Assembly (NCBI RefSeq): GCF_902832885.1
Contig: NZ_CADFDK010000002.1
Coordinates: 744,001 to 808,000, forward strand
DNA from: Burkholderia seminalis DSM 23518
GTDB lineage: Bacteria > Pseudomonadota > Gammaproteobacteria > Burkholderiales > Burkholderiaceae
Direction of reading: 5' to 3'
Length of the DNA stretch: 64,000 nt
Shown one piece after another: positions 43,475 through 52,100 of the stretch (position 1 is its first letter; each line of letters begins with the position of its first letter). The notes under the pieces were generated by a model that saw only the letters and a list, made by a program, of their open reading frames with translations, ran no database searches and had not been told where the DNA came from. A program made the translations under genes and the position numbers.

Positions 43475-44275
43475 TCACTTGCCCGCGGGCTTGAAGCCGA
43501 ACGTCGACAGCACGGCCTGGCCCTGCGGCGACGCGACGAAGTCGATGAACGACTGCGCCTGCGCGGCGTGCCGGCTGTCCTTCACCACGGCGATCGGGTA
43601 GGTGATGGCCGTCCTGGTCGGCACCGTCAGCGCGACCTTCACGCGGCCCGGCATGATCGCGGCGTCCGTGCCGAACACGAAGCCCGCGTCGACCTCGCCG
43701 CGCGCGACGTAGTCGAGGCTCTGGCGCACGTTGGCGGCCAGTACGCCCTTCGCGCTGACGGCGTCCCACACGCCGGCCGCGCGCAACGCGCCTTCGGTGT
43801 AGCGGCCGACCGGCACCGATGCCGGGTCGCCGTACGCGATGCGCTTCACGCCGGGGGCCGTCAGGTCGTTCAGCGACGCCGGTGCCGCCGTGCGGCTGTC
43901 CGCCGGCACGATCAGCACGAGCGAGTTCGCCGCGAAATCGCGGCGCGTGCCGGGCGCGATCACCTTTTCGTCCACCGCGCGATCCATCGCCTTCTGGTCG
44001 GCCGACGCAAACACGTCGGCCGGCGCCCCCTTGGCGATCTGCTGCATCAACACGTCCGACGCGCCGAAGTTGAACAGCACCTTGGTGTCCGGGTGCTGCT
44101 TCTCGTACGCCTCGCCGACGGCCTTGAATGCATTCGTCAGGCTGGCGGCCGCCGATACGACCAGTTCGTCGGCGGCGGAAGCGGGCGCGCTGAACGCGAC
44201 GCCGGCGGCGGCAAGCGTGGCGATCGGCAGCAGGCGGAGCAGGGTGCGGCGAAGCGGACGGACGGTCGGGCGCAT
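43475..44275 (-). CDS. modA: ModA, periplasmic molybdate-binding protein
   Basis: A 266-residue binding protein with a signal peptide ending in the ASA-A context near residue 34. The mature start ELVVSAAASLTNAFKAVGEAYEKQHP is the ModA signature; the oxyanion-binding serines are in this segment and in FNFGASDVLMQQI. It captures molybdate or tungstate in the periplasm and feeds ModBC. It is the first gene of the operon, preceded by a ModE box 34-61 bp upstream of the ATG. Confidence 0.95.
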   Translation of the reverse strand: MRPTVRPLRRTLLRLLPIATLAAAGVAFSAPASAADELVVSAAASLTNAFKAVGEAYEKQHPDTKVLFNFGASDVLMQQIAKGAPADVFASADQKAMDRAVDEKVIAPGTRRDFAANSLVLIVPADSRTAAPASLNDLTAPGVKRIAYGDPASVPVGRYTEGALRAAGVWDAVSAKGVLAANVRQSLDYVARGEVDAGFVFGTDAAIMPGRVKVALTVPTRTAITYPIAVVKDSRHAAQAQSFIDFVASPQGQAVLSTFGFKPAGK

Positions 44276-44308
44276 GGCGGATTCGTTTTTGAATGGGTGG
44301 AAACCGTA

Positions 44309-44336
44309 ATCGTAATATAGGGCGGGTTATAACGCT
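44309..44336. promoter_or_regulatory. ModE box upstream of modA
   Basis: ATCGTAATATA (44309-44319), a 7-bp spacer and TTATAACGCT (44327-44336) match the ModE consensus ATCGnTATATA-N6-7-TATATAnCGAT closely. It overlaps the expected modA promoter, so molybdate-loaded ModE would block transcription of modABC. Confidence 0.75.
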
Positions 44337-44404
44337 CGACATACCGCTCATGCGACGGCGCGCATGAAATGGTCAGACCTGGAACGGGGCGGCCGGGCGG
44401 CCCG

Positions 44405-45103
44405 TCACGTGCGCAGCGCGTGCGCCGATGATTCGGTGCGCTGCAGCGACGACGGCTGCGACGCGGGATGGTAGTTCGGGTTGGCCTTCCAGCGCGCGCG
44501 GACGAACGGGCGCTCGTGGCCGGACAGTTGCAGCGCGACCTTGGTGACCCAGCGATGCGACGGCACCGTGATGCCGTGCAGCGCGACGGTGACGATCGCG
44601 AGGCTCGCGACGACCGCCGGCACCGACCAGCGGTGCGGCACCGCACGCCACGAGCCGGCAATGAACGCGAGCGCGGCGATCGCGCCGACGATGCAGCCGG
44701 TGATCGATTCGGACGGCGAATGCGCGTCGAGTGCGACGCGCGACACGCCGACCGCGATGCCGGCCGCGAGCCCGAGTGCGATGCCGGCGATTCTCACCGG
44801 CGTGCGCGTGCGGATCAGCGCGAGGAAGATCGCGACCGGATACACCGACGTCGACAGCATCGCGTGGCCGCTGAACCCCGTGAAATCCCACGCGCGGATG
44901 CCGATGCCCCAGCCGAGGAACGCGATCTTCGTGAGCGCCACCACGCCGATCGCGGCCGCCAGCACGGCGAGCCATGCGGCCGCGCGCCGCCACGAGTAAC
45001 CGAGCGCCAGCCAGACGGCGATCGTGATCGCGAGCGGCAAGGTCAGGCCGGCGCCGCCGAACGCGGTGATCATGATCCACAGGTGAGACGACAGGGCGAA
45101 CAT
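44405..45103 (-). CDS. PAP2-family membrane phosphatase
   Basis: A 232-residue membrane protein with about six hydrophobic segments. The three PAP2 motifs are visible in order: K-X6-R in KIAFLGWGIGIR near residue 58, the GFSGHAM segment (PSGH-like, His as proton donor) near 75, and SRVALDAHSPSES near 122, with the catalytic His. Members remove phosphate from lipid phosphates such as undecaprenyl pyrophosphate or phosphatidic acid on the periplasmic side. The C-terminal 40 residues are polar and unusual. It lies upstream of, but in the same direction as, modABC without a clear link. Confidence 0.88.
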   Translation of the reverse strand: MFALSSHLWIMITAFGGAGLTLPLAITIAVWLALGYSWRRAAAWLAVLAAAIGVVALTKIAFLGWGIGIRAWDFTGFSGHAMLSTSVYPVAIFLALIRTRTPVRIAGIALGLAAGIAVGVSRVALDAHSPSESITGCIVGAIAALAFIAGSWRAVPHRWSVPAVVASLAIVTVALHGITVPSHRWVTKVALQLSGHERPFVRARWKANPNYHPASQPSSLQRTESSAHALRT

Positions 45104-45362
45104 CGGGACGGGGACGGACGAAGGCGGGGAGAATGCTTAAATCAACGCGCGAGCCTGAAAGAACGACTACAACGGATACAAGCGGCGAAACCCCAGTATA
45201 GCGCCGCGTGTGCATGCGGCCCGTTTTTTGCGCCGCCGGGAACGACGCGCATGCAGGAAAAATCCTGGAAACAATGTTATGGTGCATTGCACAAAGTCGA
45301 ACGATGCATCCGTTGCGGCGCCTTCATGGTGCCCCTATTTTTCCTGACTGCGAGCCCGATCG

Positions 45363-46472
45363 ATGACCAAAAGTCTGACCAAGGTGTGGCTGGGCGGCAT
45401 GAAACGCATGCTCTCTCCGGCCGCGAAGCGCGCGGCGCGCGATGCACAGCGCATCACACGCGACGCACTCGAGGCTGCGGCTTCTCCCGCCGCATCCGAT
45501 CTGTCCCCGCCACGCGAATCGCGCGTGCGCCCGCGTGCCGCCGCATGGGCGGCGGGCGAGTGGACGCGCGGCGAATACCCGATGGCGCCCGCGCTCGGGC
45601 GCCTCGTCCAGCATCTCGCGTACGGCCTGTATGTGCCGCCCGGCCGCCGGCGCGGCGCGATGCCGCTCGTCGTGATGCTGCACGGCTGCCAGCAGTCCGT
45701 CGACGAATTCGTGCAGGGCACGCGGATGAACCTGCTGGCCGACAAGCACGGATTCGCGGTGCTGTATCCGGAGCAGTCGCTGCGGGCGCACGCGCACGGC
45801 TGCTGGCACTGGTATGAAGATACCGACCGTGCGGGCCGCGGCGAGGCGAACGCGGTGGCTTCGCTGGTCGATGCGCTCGTCGACGAACACGGTTTCGATG
45901 CGTCGCGCGTCTACGTGGCGGGGCTGTCGGCCGGCGCGGGGCTCGCGTCGCTTCTTGCGCTGCACCATCCGGACCGCTTCGCGGCGGTGGCGCTGCACTC
46001 GGGCCCCGCGCTCGGCGAGGCGAATTCCGGCATCACGGCGATGGACGTGATGCGGCGCGGCCTGCGGCAGAACCCGGCCGCGGTGATCGACGCCCTGGTC
46101 GATGTGGCCGCGTATCCCGGCATGCCCGCCCTGATCGTCCAGGGCGACGGCGATCACGTCGTCGCGCCGAAGAACGCCGACCAGCTGACGGTGCAGTTCA
46201 TGCGCCTGAACGGGCTGGCCGATGCCCGCGGCGCACTGCGCGGCGGCGAGCGCGTCGAGACGCGCGAAGCAGGCGCGCAGATCACCGACGTCTGCCGCGA
46301 CGGCGAGCCGGTCGTGCGGCTTTGTCACGTAAAAGGGCTCGATCATGCGTGGGCCGGCGGCGACGAAGCCGTGGCGTTTCATGCGGCGGTCGGCCCCGAT
46401 GCGAGCGCGATGATCTGGGCTTTTTTCGAGGCGAATCAACGGACTGTGGCGACCGAACGACGCATCGTCTAA
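45363..46472 (+). CDS. PHB-depolymerase-family esterase
   Basis: A 369-residue alpha/beta hydrolase of the esterase-PHB family (LpqC-like). The oxyanion-hole region is PLVVMLHGCQQSVDEF, the nucleophile elbow GLSAGAGLASLL (Ser in GLSAG near residue 198), and the Asp and His are in QGDGDHVV and LDHAWAGG. The 70-residue N-terminal part is Ala/Arg-rich with no clear signal peptide; a cytoplasmic enzyme acting on short-chain oligomers, or a Tat-independent unusual export, are both possible. Related proteins cleave polyhydroxybutyrate or feruloyl esters. Stand-alone. Confidence 0.85.
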   Translation: MTKSLTKVWLGGMKRMLSPAAKRAARDAQRITRDALEAAASPAASDLSPPRESRVRPRAAAWAAGEWTRGEYPMAPALGRLVQHLAYGLYVPPGRRRGAMPLVVMLHGCQQSVDEFVQGTRMNLLADKHGFAVLYPEQSLRAHAHGCWHWYEDTDRAGRGEANAVASLVDALVDEHGFDASRVYVAGLSAGAGLASLLALHHPDRFAAVALHSGPALGEANSGITAMDVMRRGLRQNPAAVIDALVDVAAYPGMPALIVQGDGDHVVAPKNADQLTVQFMRLNGLADARGALRGGERVETREAGAQITDVCRDGEPVVRLCHVKGLDHAWAGGDEAVAFHAAVGPDASAMIWAFFEANQRTVATERRIV

Positions 46473-46489
46473 GCAACGCTGGCCAAAGC

Positions 46490-46523
46490 CTAGGGTTTTC
46501 CCTATAATTCGGGAAAACCCTAG
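46490..46523. promoter_or_regulatory. 13-bp perfect inverted repeat enclosing the -10 of the DUF3563 gene
   Basis: CTAGGGTTTTCCC (46490-46502) and GGGAAAACCCTAG (46511-46523) are perfect inverted copies with the 8-bp centre TATAATTC, in which TATAAT (46503-46508) is an ideal -10. A protein bound to the repeat would sit exactly on the promoter of the small gene at 46551. Confidence 0.7.
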
Positions 46524-46550
46524 TCCAAGACCATTGAAAGCGAGATCGCC

Positions 46551-46727
46551 ATGTACCTGCTGAGCCACCTCTTCCTGATGCTGACCAAGAACGCCGAAAA
46601 GGCCGCGAAAGAGCGCGCCGACGCGTACCTGGCCGATGCCACCGACATCTACGATCTCGAATTCCGCATGCGCAAGATCGATCGCGAAGCGGCGATGAAT
46701 CGCCCGTACTCGATCGGCTCGCGCTAA
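46551..46727 (+). CDS. DUF3563 family small protein
   Basis: A 58-residue protein, MYLLSHLFLMLTKNAEKA at the start, with charged middle KAAKERADAYLADATDIYDLE and the end NRPYSIGSR. It matches the DUF3563 family, which is small and conserved in Burkholderiales. The N-terminal helix is amphipathic or hydrophobic and the rest helical and charged; the protein might sit on the membrane surface. It is controlled by the inverted-repeat promoter just upstream and ended by a strong hairpin terminator. Function unknown. Confidence 0.85.
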   Translation: MYLLSHLFLMLTKNAEKAAKERADAYLADATDIYDLEFRMRKIDREAAMNRPYSIGSR

Positions 46728-46772
46728 GCAGCGCAGGCGGGCACGCTGGCCCGCCGTTTCGACGAATCGCGC

Positions 46773-46812
46773 AAAAGGGCGCGTGCGGCAAGTGGCCGCA
46801 CGCGCCCTTTTT
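46773..46812. terminator. Strong bidirectional terminator
   Basis: A 17-bp perfect stem (46773-46789 with 46795-46811) and a 5-nt loop AAGTG, flanked by A-run and T-run (CCCTTTTT at 46805-46812). It separates the DUF3563 gene from the convergent ohr gene, and works for both strands. Confidence 0.88.
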
Positions 46813-46834
46813 GCGTGGGCGGTCCTGCGTCGCG

Positions 46835-47254
46835 TCAGACGACCGTCAGGCGCACCGGCACGTTGTTGCGCGTGGCGTTCGAATACGGGCACACGTGGTG
46901 GGCCTTTTCGACCAGTGCCTGCGCGTCGGCCTTGTCGAGGCCGGGCAGCGATACGCGCAGCTCGATGTCGAGCCCGAAGCCGCCGGCGTCGTTCGGGCCG
47001 ATGCCCACTTCCGCCGTGACCTGCGTATCGGCCGGCAGCGCCTGCTTGTTCTGGCCGGCGACGAATTTCATCGCACTCAGGAAACAGGCCGAGTAACCTG
47101 CGGCAAACAGCTGCTCCGGATTCGTGCCTTCCGCACCCGTGCCGCCGAGTTCACGCGGCGCGGCCAGCTTCACTTCCAGCTTGTTGTCGGCGGAAACCGC
47201 GCGGCCGTCGCGGCCGCCCGTGCTCGTGGCGCTGGTCTTGTACAGAATGTTCAT
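46835..47254 (-). CDS. ohr: Ohr, organic hydroperoxide resistance protein (OsmC/Ohr family)
   Basis: A 139-residue thiol peroxidase. The reactive cysteine is C57 (AAGYSACFLSAMKF) and the resolving one C122 (HHVCPYSNATRNN), the Ohr pattern. It reduces organic and lipid hydroperoxides with lipoylated-protein reductants in the cytoplasm. The gene lies downstream of ohrR on the same strand, with its own promoter and OhrR-type palindromes between. The start at 47254 is fixed by the domain start MNILYKTSAT. Confidence 0.94.
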   Translation of the reverse strand: MNILYKTSATSTGGRDGRAVSADNKLEVKLAAPRELGGTGAEGTNPEQLFAAGYSACFLSAMKFVAGQNKQALPADTQVTAEVGIGPNDAGGFGLDIELRVSLPGLDKADAQALVEKAHHVCPYSNATRNNVPVRLTVV

Positions 47255-47323
47255 CGTGCAGCTCCTTGTCGGGAAAAGAGGAAAAGCGGTCCGGTCAAAC
47301 GGGATGTCGCCGGCCACGCACAA

Positions 47324-47364
47324 AATATAGAACACTAATCATTAGTGTGCAAATGAAATTTGCA
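47324..47364 (-). promoter_or_regulatory. ohr promoter with two palindromic operators
   Basis: On the minus strand TTGCAC (47347-47352 complement) and TATATT (47324-47329 complement) are spaced by exactly 17 bp. A perfect 17-bp palindrome (ACACTAAT-C-ATTAGTGT, 47332-47348) fills the spacer, and a second (TGCAAAT-GAA-ATTTGCA, 47348-47364) covers the -35. The second word resembles OhrR sites; both would block RNA polymerase. Confidence 0.72.
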
Positions 47365-47408
47365 AGAAAAACCCGGCAGCGCCGGGCCGGTCGGTCGGCG
47401 CGCGCGTA

Positions 47409-47861
47409 TCAGCGTTCGTTGGCGGCCGACAGCGCGTCGCGCAACTGCTGGAGGTCGGCGCGCAGCCGGATCAGGAATTCGGGCGTCTGCTGCATGGCGC
47501 AAAAGAGATCGGCGGGCACCGAGCGTGCGCGATCCTTCAGTGCGCGGCCCTGCGGCGTGACGCGCACGTTCACGACGCGTTCGTCGGCTGCGCTGCGCAC
47601 GCGTTCGATGTAACCGAGCGCCTCCAGCCGCTTGAGCAGCGGCGTGACGGTCGCCGGGTCGAGATCGAGCCGCGCGGCGATGTCCTTCACCGCGATGTCG
47701 TCGCGTTCCCACAGCACGAGCATCGCCAGATATTGGGGATAGGTCAGCGACAGCTTGTCGAGCAGCGGCTTGTACGCCTTCGTCATCGCGTGCGAAGTCG
47801 AGTACAGCGCGAAGCACAGTTGCTCGTCGAGCGTCTGGGGCAGGGCGGGTAGGCGGTCCAT
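47409..47861 (-). CDS. ohrR: OhrR, MarR-family organic-peroxide sensor
   Basis: A 150-residue MarR regulator. The sensing cysteine C16 is in DEQLCFALYSTSHAM, and a second cysteine C121 (PADLFCAMQQ) lies 105 residues on, the spacing seen in two-cysteine OhrR of Xanthomonas type, which locks as a disulfide after peroxide attack. The winged HTH is IAVKDIAARLDLDPATVTPLLKRLEALGYI. It represses ohr and itself. The start 47861 fits the family; palindromic boxes precede it. Confidence 0.93.
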   Translation of the reverse strand: MDRLPALPQTLDEQLCFALYSTSHAMTKAYKPLLDKLSLTYPQYLAMLVLWERDDIAVKDIAARLDLDPATVTPLLKRLEALGYIERVRSAADERVVNVRVTPQGRALKDRARSVPADLFCAMQQTPEFLIRLRADLQQLRDALSAANER

Positions 47862-47884
47862 GAGTCGAAGGGCGCGGTAGACGC

Positions 47885-47913
47885 GCAAACAATTTGCACG
47901 CAAATTATTTTGC
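47885..47913 (-). promoter_or_regulatory. OhrR-type operator pair upstream of ohrR
   Basis: Two adjacent imperfect palindromes, GCAAACAATTTGC (47885-47897) and GCAAATTATTTTGC (47900-47913), share the GCAAA/TTTGC arms with the site in the ohr promoter. They lie 24-52 bp before the ohrR start, suited to autorepression. Confidence 0.65.
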
Positions 47914-48058
47914 GCGCAAAAAATCGCATTGAACAGGGGGCGCCCGGCGAGGGTTTGCCGGTAGTGGAGGCGGGAAAGGGGGAGATCGGCGGTGCGCCGG
48001 GTGGCGACCCGGCGCGATGAACGGCGTGCCGGCCGGCGCCGTGCGCCGGCCAGGGGTG

Positions 48059-48868
48059 TCAGCGGCCCGACGTGGCCGTCGGCGCGCCCGGCTCCTGCAC
48101 GCCGAAGCAGCCGCGATAGGTCGCGTAGAACGAGCAGTACAGCATCGTGACGATGATGATCGTCACCGGCATCATGATCGTCAGCGCGTAGGCGCCGGCG
48201 CCGAGCGCCTGCAGCAGCAGCGACAGCGCGAGCGACGTGCCGAGCGCGACGGCGAACCACAGCATGCCGTACACGACGAACGCGCCGCGATTGCGCCAGC
48301 AGCTGACGACGCTGAAGAACAGCGCCTTCGCGGGCGGCACGTCATGCCATGCGACCAGCACCGGCGCGAACCAGAACAGCATCGCGACCGGCAGATAGAG
48401 CAGCGTCGCGAAAAACAGCGCGCCGAGCGTGCCTTGCGCGGCCAGCGATTCCGGCGTCGCGCTGGCTTCGTCGGCCGCGCCCATCATCACGTGGAACAGC
48501 GCGCCGCCGTCGACGAACGACGAAGCGGCGAACACCAGCACCATCGACGCGACGTAGATCAGGCCGAGCACCAGCAGCCGCTGGGTCGCGACGGTGCCGT
48601 ACGAGCGGAAGCCGTCGACGAGGATCGTCGGCATCACGGGTTTGCCGGCCACCGTGTCGCGGCACGCGGCCATGAAGCCGACCGCGATGCCGGGGATGAA
48701 GACCAGCGGCAGCGCCGAGCCGATCACGGGCACCATCGACACCAGCGTGATCGCCAGCAGGTACGTGAAGAACAGCGTGATGAAGGCGAGCGGATTCCGG
48801 CGGAACAGCCAGACGCCTTGACGGAACCAGACATAGCCCGTTTTGGCGGGCACTTCGATCAGTTGCAT
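48059..48868 (-). CDS. BPSS1780 family membrane protein
   Basis: A 269-residue inner-membrane protein with about six hydrophobic segments, beginning [26 protein letters not shown], the typical start of the BPSS1780 family as I remember it. Later segments include [21 protein letters not shown] and [26 protein letters not shown]. No known motif. ATG 48868 lies inside the last codons of thrB (10-bp overlap), so its translation is coupled to homoserine kinase. Function unknown. Confidence 0.75.
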   Translation of the reverse strand: MQLIEVPAKTGYVWFRQGVWLFRRNPLAFITLFFTYLLAITLVSMVPVIGSALPLVFIPGIAVGFMAACRDTVAGKPVMPTILVDGFRSYGTVATQRLLVLGLIYVASMVLVFAASSFVDGGALFHVMMGAADEASATPESLAAQGTLGALFFATLLYLPVAMLFWFAPVLVAWHDVPPAKALFFSVVSCWRNRGAFVVYGMLWFAVALGTSLALSLLLQALGAGAYALTIMMPVTIIIVTMLYCSFYATYRGCFGVQEPGAPTATSGR

Positions 48869-49857
48869 GCGGTTTGGATCTCGGGAAGCGCGGGCGTATG
48901 CGCGATGCGCTCGCGCAGGATGCGTTCGAAATGACCGGGGTCGTGCGGCTTGAGCATCTCGGCCGCACGCGGCAGGTAGAAGTCGTACAGGCGCGATACC
49001 CAGAAGCGGTACGCGCCCGCGCGGAGCATGTCGCTCCAGTGGCGCCGCTCCTCGGCCGTGAACGGTCGCACGGTCTGGTACGCGCGCAGCAGCGCATCGG
49101 CGCGCGCAGCGTCGAGCACGCCGGTCGCGAGGTCGACGCACCAGTCGTTGACCGTCACCGCGACGTCGAACAGCCACTTGTCGCAGCCGGCGAAATAGAA
49201 GTCGAAGAAGCCGCCGAGCCGCACGTCGTGGCCGGTGCCGGGCGCCGCGTGCGCGAACAGCACGTTGTCGCGGAACAGGTCGCAATGGCAAGGGCCGGCC
49301 GGCAGCGCCGCGTAGTCGTCCGACGCGAAGAAGGCCGCCTGGTGCGCGAGCTCGCCTTCGAGCAGCGCGCGTTGCGCGTCGGTGATGAACGGCACGATCG
49401 CCGGCACGTTTTCCTGCCACCACGGCAGGCTGCGCAGGTTCGGCTGGTGGTTCGGATAGTCGCGCCCGGCGAGGTGCAGGCGCGCGAGCATCTGCCCGAC
49501 CTCGATGCAGTGTTCGACCCCCGGCGCGAGTTCCGCCGCGCCGTCGAGCTTCGTGACGATCGCGGCCGGCTTGCCGTGCAGCTCGCCGAACAACGCGCCG
49601 TCGTCACGCGGAATCGGGTCCGGCACCGGCACGCCGTGGCCGGCCAGGTGGCGCATCAGGTCGAGGTAGAACGGCAGCTGTTGCGCCGAGAGCTTTTCGA
49701 AGATCGTGAGGACGTACTCGCCGCGCGTCGTCGTCAGGAAGAAATTGCTGTTTTCGATACCGGACGGAATGCCGCGGAACGCAAGCACGTCGCCCAGTTC
49801 GTAGTGGCGCATCCATTGCGCGAGATCGGAGTCGGAAACAGCAGTGAAAACGGCCAT
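48859..49857 (-). CDS. thrB: ThrB, homoserine kinase (APH-fold type)
   Basis: A 332-residue homoserine kinase of the aminoglycoside-phosphotransferase-like type found in Pseudomonas and Burkholderia, making O-phosphohomoserine for threonine. The start [25 protein letters not shown] and [15 protein letters not shown] loop fit this group. The catalytic loop CHCDLFRDN near residue 196 and the metal-binding [15 protein letters not shown] are intact. It is flanked on the same strand by the DUF2782 gene (101 bp upstream) and by the overlapping BPSS1780 gene; this trio seems to be an operon. Confidence 0.93.
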   Translation of the reverse strand: MAVFTAVSDSDLAQWMRHYELGDVLAFRGIPSGIENSNFFLTTTRGEYVLTIFEKLSAQQLPFYLDLMRHLAGHGVPVPDPIPRDDGALFGELHGKPAAIVTKLDGAAELAPGVEHCIEVGQMLARLHLAGRDYPNHQPNLRSLPWWQENVPAIVPFITDAQRALLEGELAHQAAFFASDDYAALPAGPCHCDLFRDNVLFAHAAPGTGHDVRLGGFFDFYFAGCDKWLFDVAVTVNDWCVDLATGVLDAARADALLRAYQTVRPFTAEERRHWSDMLRAGAYRFWVSRLYDFYLPRAAEMLKPHDPGHFERILRERIAHTPALPEIQTACN

Positions 49858-49958
49858 GCGGGATGCGTCAGGTCAGGGTGTCGGCACGCGGGCGGCGTGC
49901 GTCGCGACAGCAGGTGAAGGGAGGCGGCGCGCCGCGAACGATGCGGCGGGCCACGGAA

Positions 49959-50354
49959 TCAGTAGCGCAGATTCAGCGACGGCAGCCGCGTGATCGGGAT
50001 GCCCGCGTCGTGCGGCTTCGGCGACGTGTCCGGCGTCGAGCTCATCTGGTAGCGCGTGCCGAAATTCGACTTCACGTCGATCTCGACCGGCTTGCCGCGG
50101 TCGCGGTACTCGGTGACCTCGGTGCCGTTCTTGCTCTTTTCGTGGAAGCTCGGCGTGCGGCGGATGTCCGCGAAGTCCACTTTCGACGTGACTTCGGCGC
50201 CCGGCCGGTTGATCTTGCGGAGATCGGGCAGGCCGGCGGCCTCGTTGGCCTCGGCCCGGGCCTGCGCGTCGGCGTCAGGCGTGCCGCCGGCGGCGTAAGC
50301 GGCGCTGGCGGCGGCAAACGCGGCGGCAGCGACGACGAGAATGAGCGGCTTCAT
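49959..50354 (-). CDS. DUF2782 family periplasmic protein
   Basis: A 131-residue protein with a signal peptide (MKPLILVVAAAAFAAASAAYA, cleavage about residue 21) and a short secreted domain. The segment VTEYRDRGKPVEIDVKSNFGTRYQM is the recognisable DUF2782 core. Residues 22-60 are Ala- and charge-rich. It lies upstream of thrB on the same strand and is divergent from amn, starts 130 bp apart. No known role; location should be periplasmic. Confidence 0.85.
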   Translation of the reverse strand: MKPLILVVAAAAFAAASAAYAAGGTPDADAQARAEANEAAGLPDLRKINRPGAEVTSKVDFADIRRTPSFHEKSKNGTEVTEYRDRGKPVEIDVKSNFGTRYQMSSTPDTSPKPHDAGIPITRLPSLNLRY

Positions 50355-50483
50355 GATGAGTCTCCAGTGAACCTACCGATTTTAGCAAATACTGCGCGCC
50401 ATCCGGCCCTGGCGTGCGCAGGGCCGGCCACAAGGGTGACCGGGTTCCGTGGTAATGTCGTTCGATCAGACGAGGTGATGAAA

Positions 50484-52010
50484 ATGAAGAACGATTTGAG
50501 CCGCCGGCACCGCGTGCTGTCGCCCGACAGCCCGTCGGTCGAGGCTTTCGACGACCCGATCGCCGCCGTTGCGCGGCTGTCCGCGATTTACGACACGAAT
50601 ACCGGTTTCCTGCGCGACGCCTTCGCGCGCTATCGCCGCCACGAACCGATTACCGAGCACGTGCGCGCGTGTTATCCGTTCGTGCGGATCCGCACCGACG
50701 TCAACACGCACGTCGATTCGCGCCGCTCGTACGGTTTCGTCGCGGGCCCGGGCGTGTTCGAGACGACGGTCACGCGCCCCGATCTCTTCGCGAACTACTA
50801 TCGCGAGCAGTTGCGCCTGCTGTCGAAGAACCACCATGTCAAGATCGAGATCGGCGTGTCGTCGCAGCCGATTCCGATTCATTTCGCGTTTCCGGAAGGC
50901 ATCCATCTCGAGGGCGAGCTCGACCGCGACCGCCTGCTCGCGATGCGCGACATCTTCGACACGCCCGACCTGTCGTATCTCGACGACCGTATCGTCAACG
51001 GCACGTTCGAGCCGGCGCCGGGCGAGCCGCATCCGCTCGCGCTGTTCACGGCCGCGCGCGTCGATTTCTCGCTGCACCGGTTGCGTCACTACACGGCGAC
51101 GTCGCCCACGCACTTCCAGAACTACGTGCTCTACACGAACTATCAGTTCTACATCGACGAATTCGTGAAGCTGGGCCGCACGGTGATGACGGAAAGCGAC
51201 GATCCCGAGGTGCGCGCCTACCGCAGCCAGTACAGCGCGTTCGTCGAGCCGGGCGATGTCGTCACGTACAACGCGAACCTCGGCAGCGAGCCGTCCGAGG
51301 GCGCCGCGCCGCCGCGCCTGCCGCAGATGCCCGCCTATCACCTGAAGCGCGCGGACGGCAGCGGGATCACGATGGTCAACATCGGTGTCGGTCCGTCGAA
51401 CGCGAAGACGATCACCGATCACATCGCGGTGCTGCGTCCGCACGCGTGGGTGATGCTCGGCCACTGCGCGGGGCTGCGCAACACGCAGCGTCTCGGCGAT
51501 TACGTGCTCGCGCACGGATACGTGCGCGAGGATCACGTGCTCGACGACGACCTGCCGCTGTGGGTGCCGATTCCGGCGCTGGCCGAAGTGCAGCTCGCAC
51601 TCGAGCGCGGGGTGGCCGACGTCACGCGGCTGGAGGGCGCGGAACTGAAGCGCGTGATGCGCACGGGTACGGTCGCGAGCGTCGACAACCGCAACTGGGA
51701 ACTGCGCGATCATCGCGAGCCCGTGCAGCGGCTGTCGCAGAGCCGAGCGATCGCGCTCGACATGGAAAGCGCGACGATCGCCGCGAACGGCTTCCGCTTC
51801 CGCGTGCCGTACGGCACGCTGCTGTGCGTGTCGGACAAGCCGCTGCACGGCGAGCTGAAGCTGCCGGGCATGGCCGACACGTTCTATCGCGGGCAGGTCG
51901 ACCAGCATCTGCAGATCGGCGTGAGGGCGATGGAGATCCTGCGGACCAACGGGCTCGACAAGCTGCATAGCCGCAAACTGCGGAGCTTTGCGGAAGTGGC
52001 GTTTCAGTGA
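50484..52010 (+). CDS. amn: AMP nucleosidase
   Basis: A 508-residue enzyme that cleaves AMP to adenine and ribose-5-phosphate. The AMN N-terminal regulatory domain covers about 1-190 (RRSYGFVAGPGVFETTVTRPDLF is diagnostic) and the phosphorylase-like catalytic domain about 270-490, with MVNIGVGPSNAKTITDHI and ALDMESATIAANGFRFRVPYG. I choose ATG 50484, since GAGG at 50472-50475 then has an 8-bp spacing; ATG 50478 is in frame and adds two residues. It helps set the purine-nucleotide balance. Stand-alone, divergent from DUF2782. Confidence 0.93.
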   Translation: MKNDLSRRHRVLSPDSPSVEAFDDPIAAVARLSAIYDTNTGFLRDAFARYRRHEPITEHVRACYPFVRIRTDVNTHVDSRRSYGFVAGPGVFETTVTRPDLFANYYREQLRLLSKNHHVKIEIGVSSQPIPIHFAFPEGIHLEGELDRDRLLAMRDIFDTPDLSYLDDRIVNGTFEPAPGEPHPLALFTAARVDFSLHRLRHYTATSPTHFQNYVLYTNYQFYIDEFVKLGRTVMTESDDPEVRAYRSQYSAFVEPGDVVTYNANLGSEPSEGAAPPRLPQMPAYHLKRADGSGITMVNIGVGPSNAKTITDHIAVLRPHAWVMLGHCAGLRNTQRLGDYVLAHGYVREDHVLDDDLPLWVPIPALAEVQLALERGVADVTRLEGAELKRVMRTGTVASVDNRNWELRDHREPVQRLSQSRAIALDMESATIAANGFRFRVPYGTLLCVSDKPLHGELKLPGMADTFYRGQVDQHLQIGVRAMEILRTNGLDKLHSRKLRSFAEVAFQ

Positions 52011-52100
52011 CGTAAATGCCGGCCCCGGCCAGGATGCGCGTCGCGATGGTCGACGCAACCGCCTACCGGGGCACGGCCGCTTTCCTTCTGTCAACCGCCG

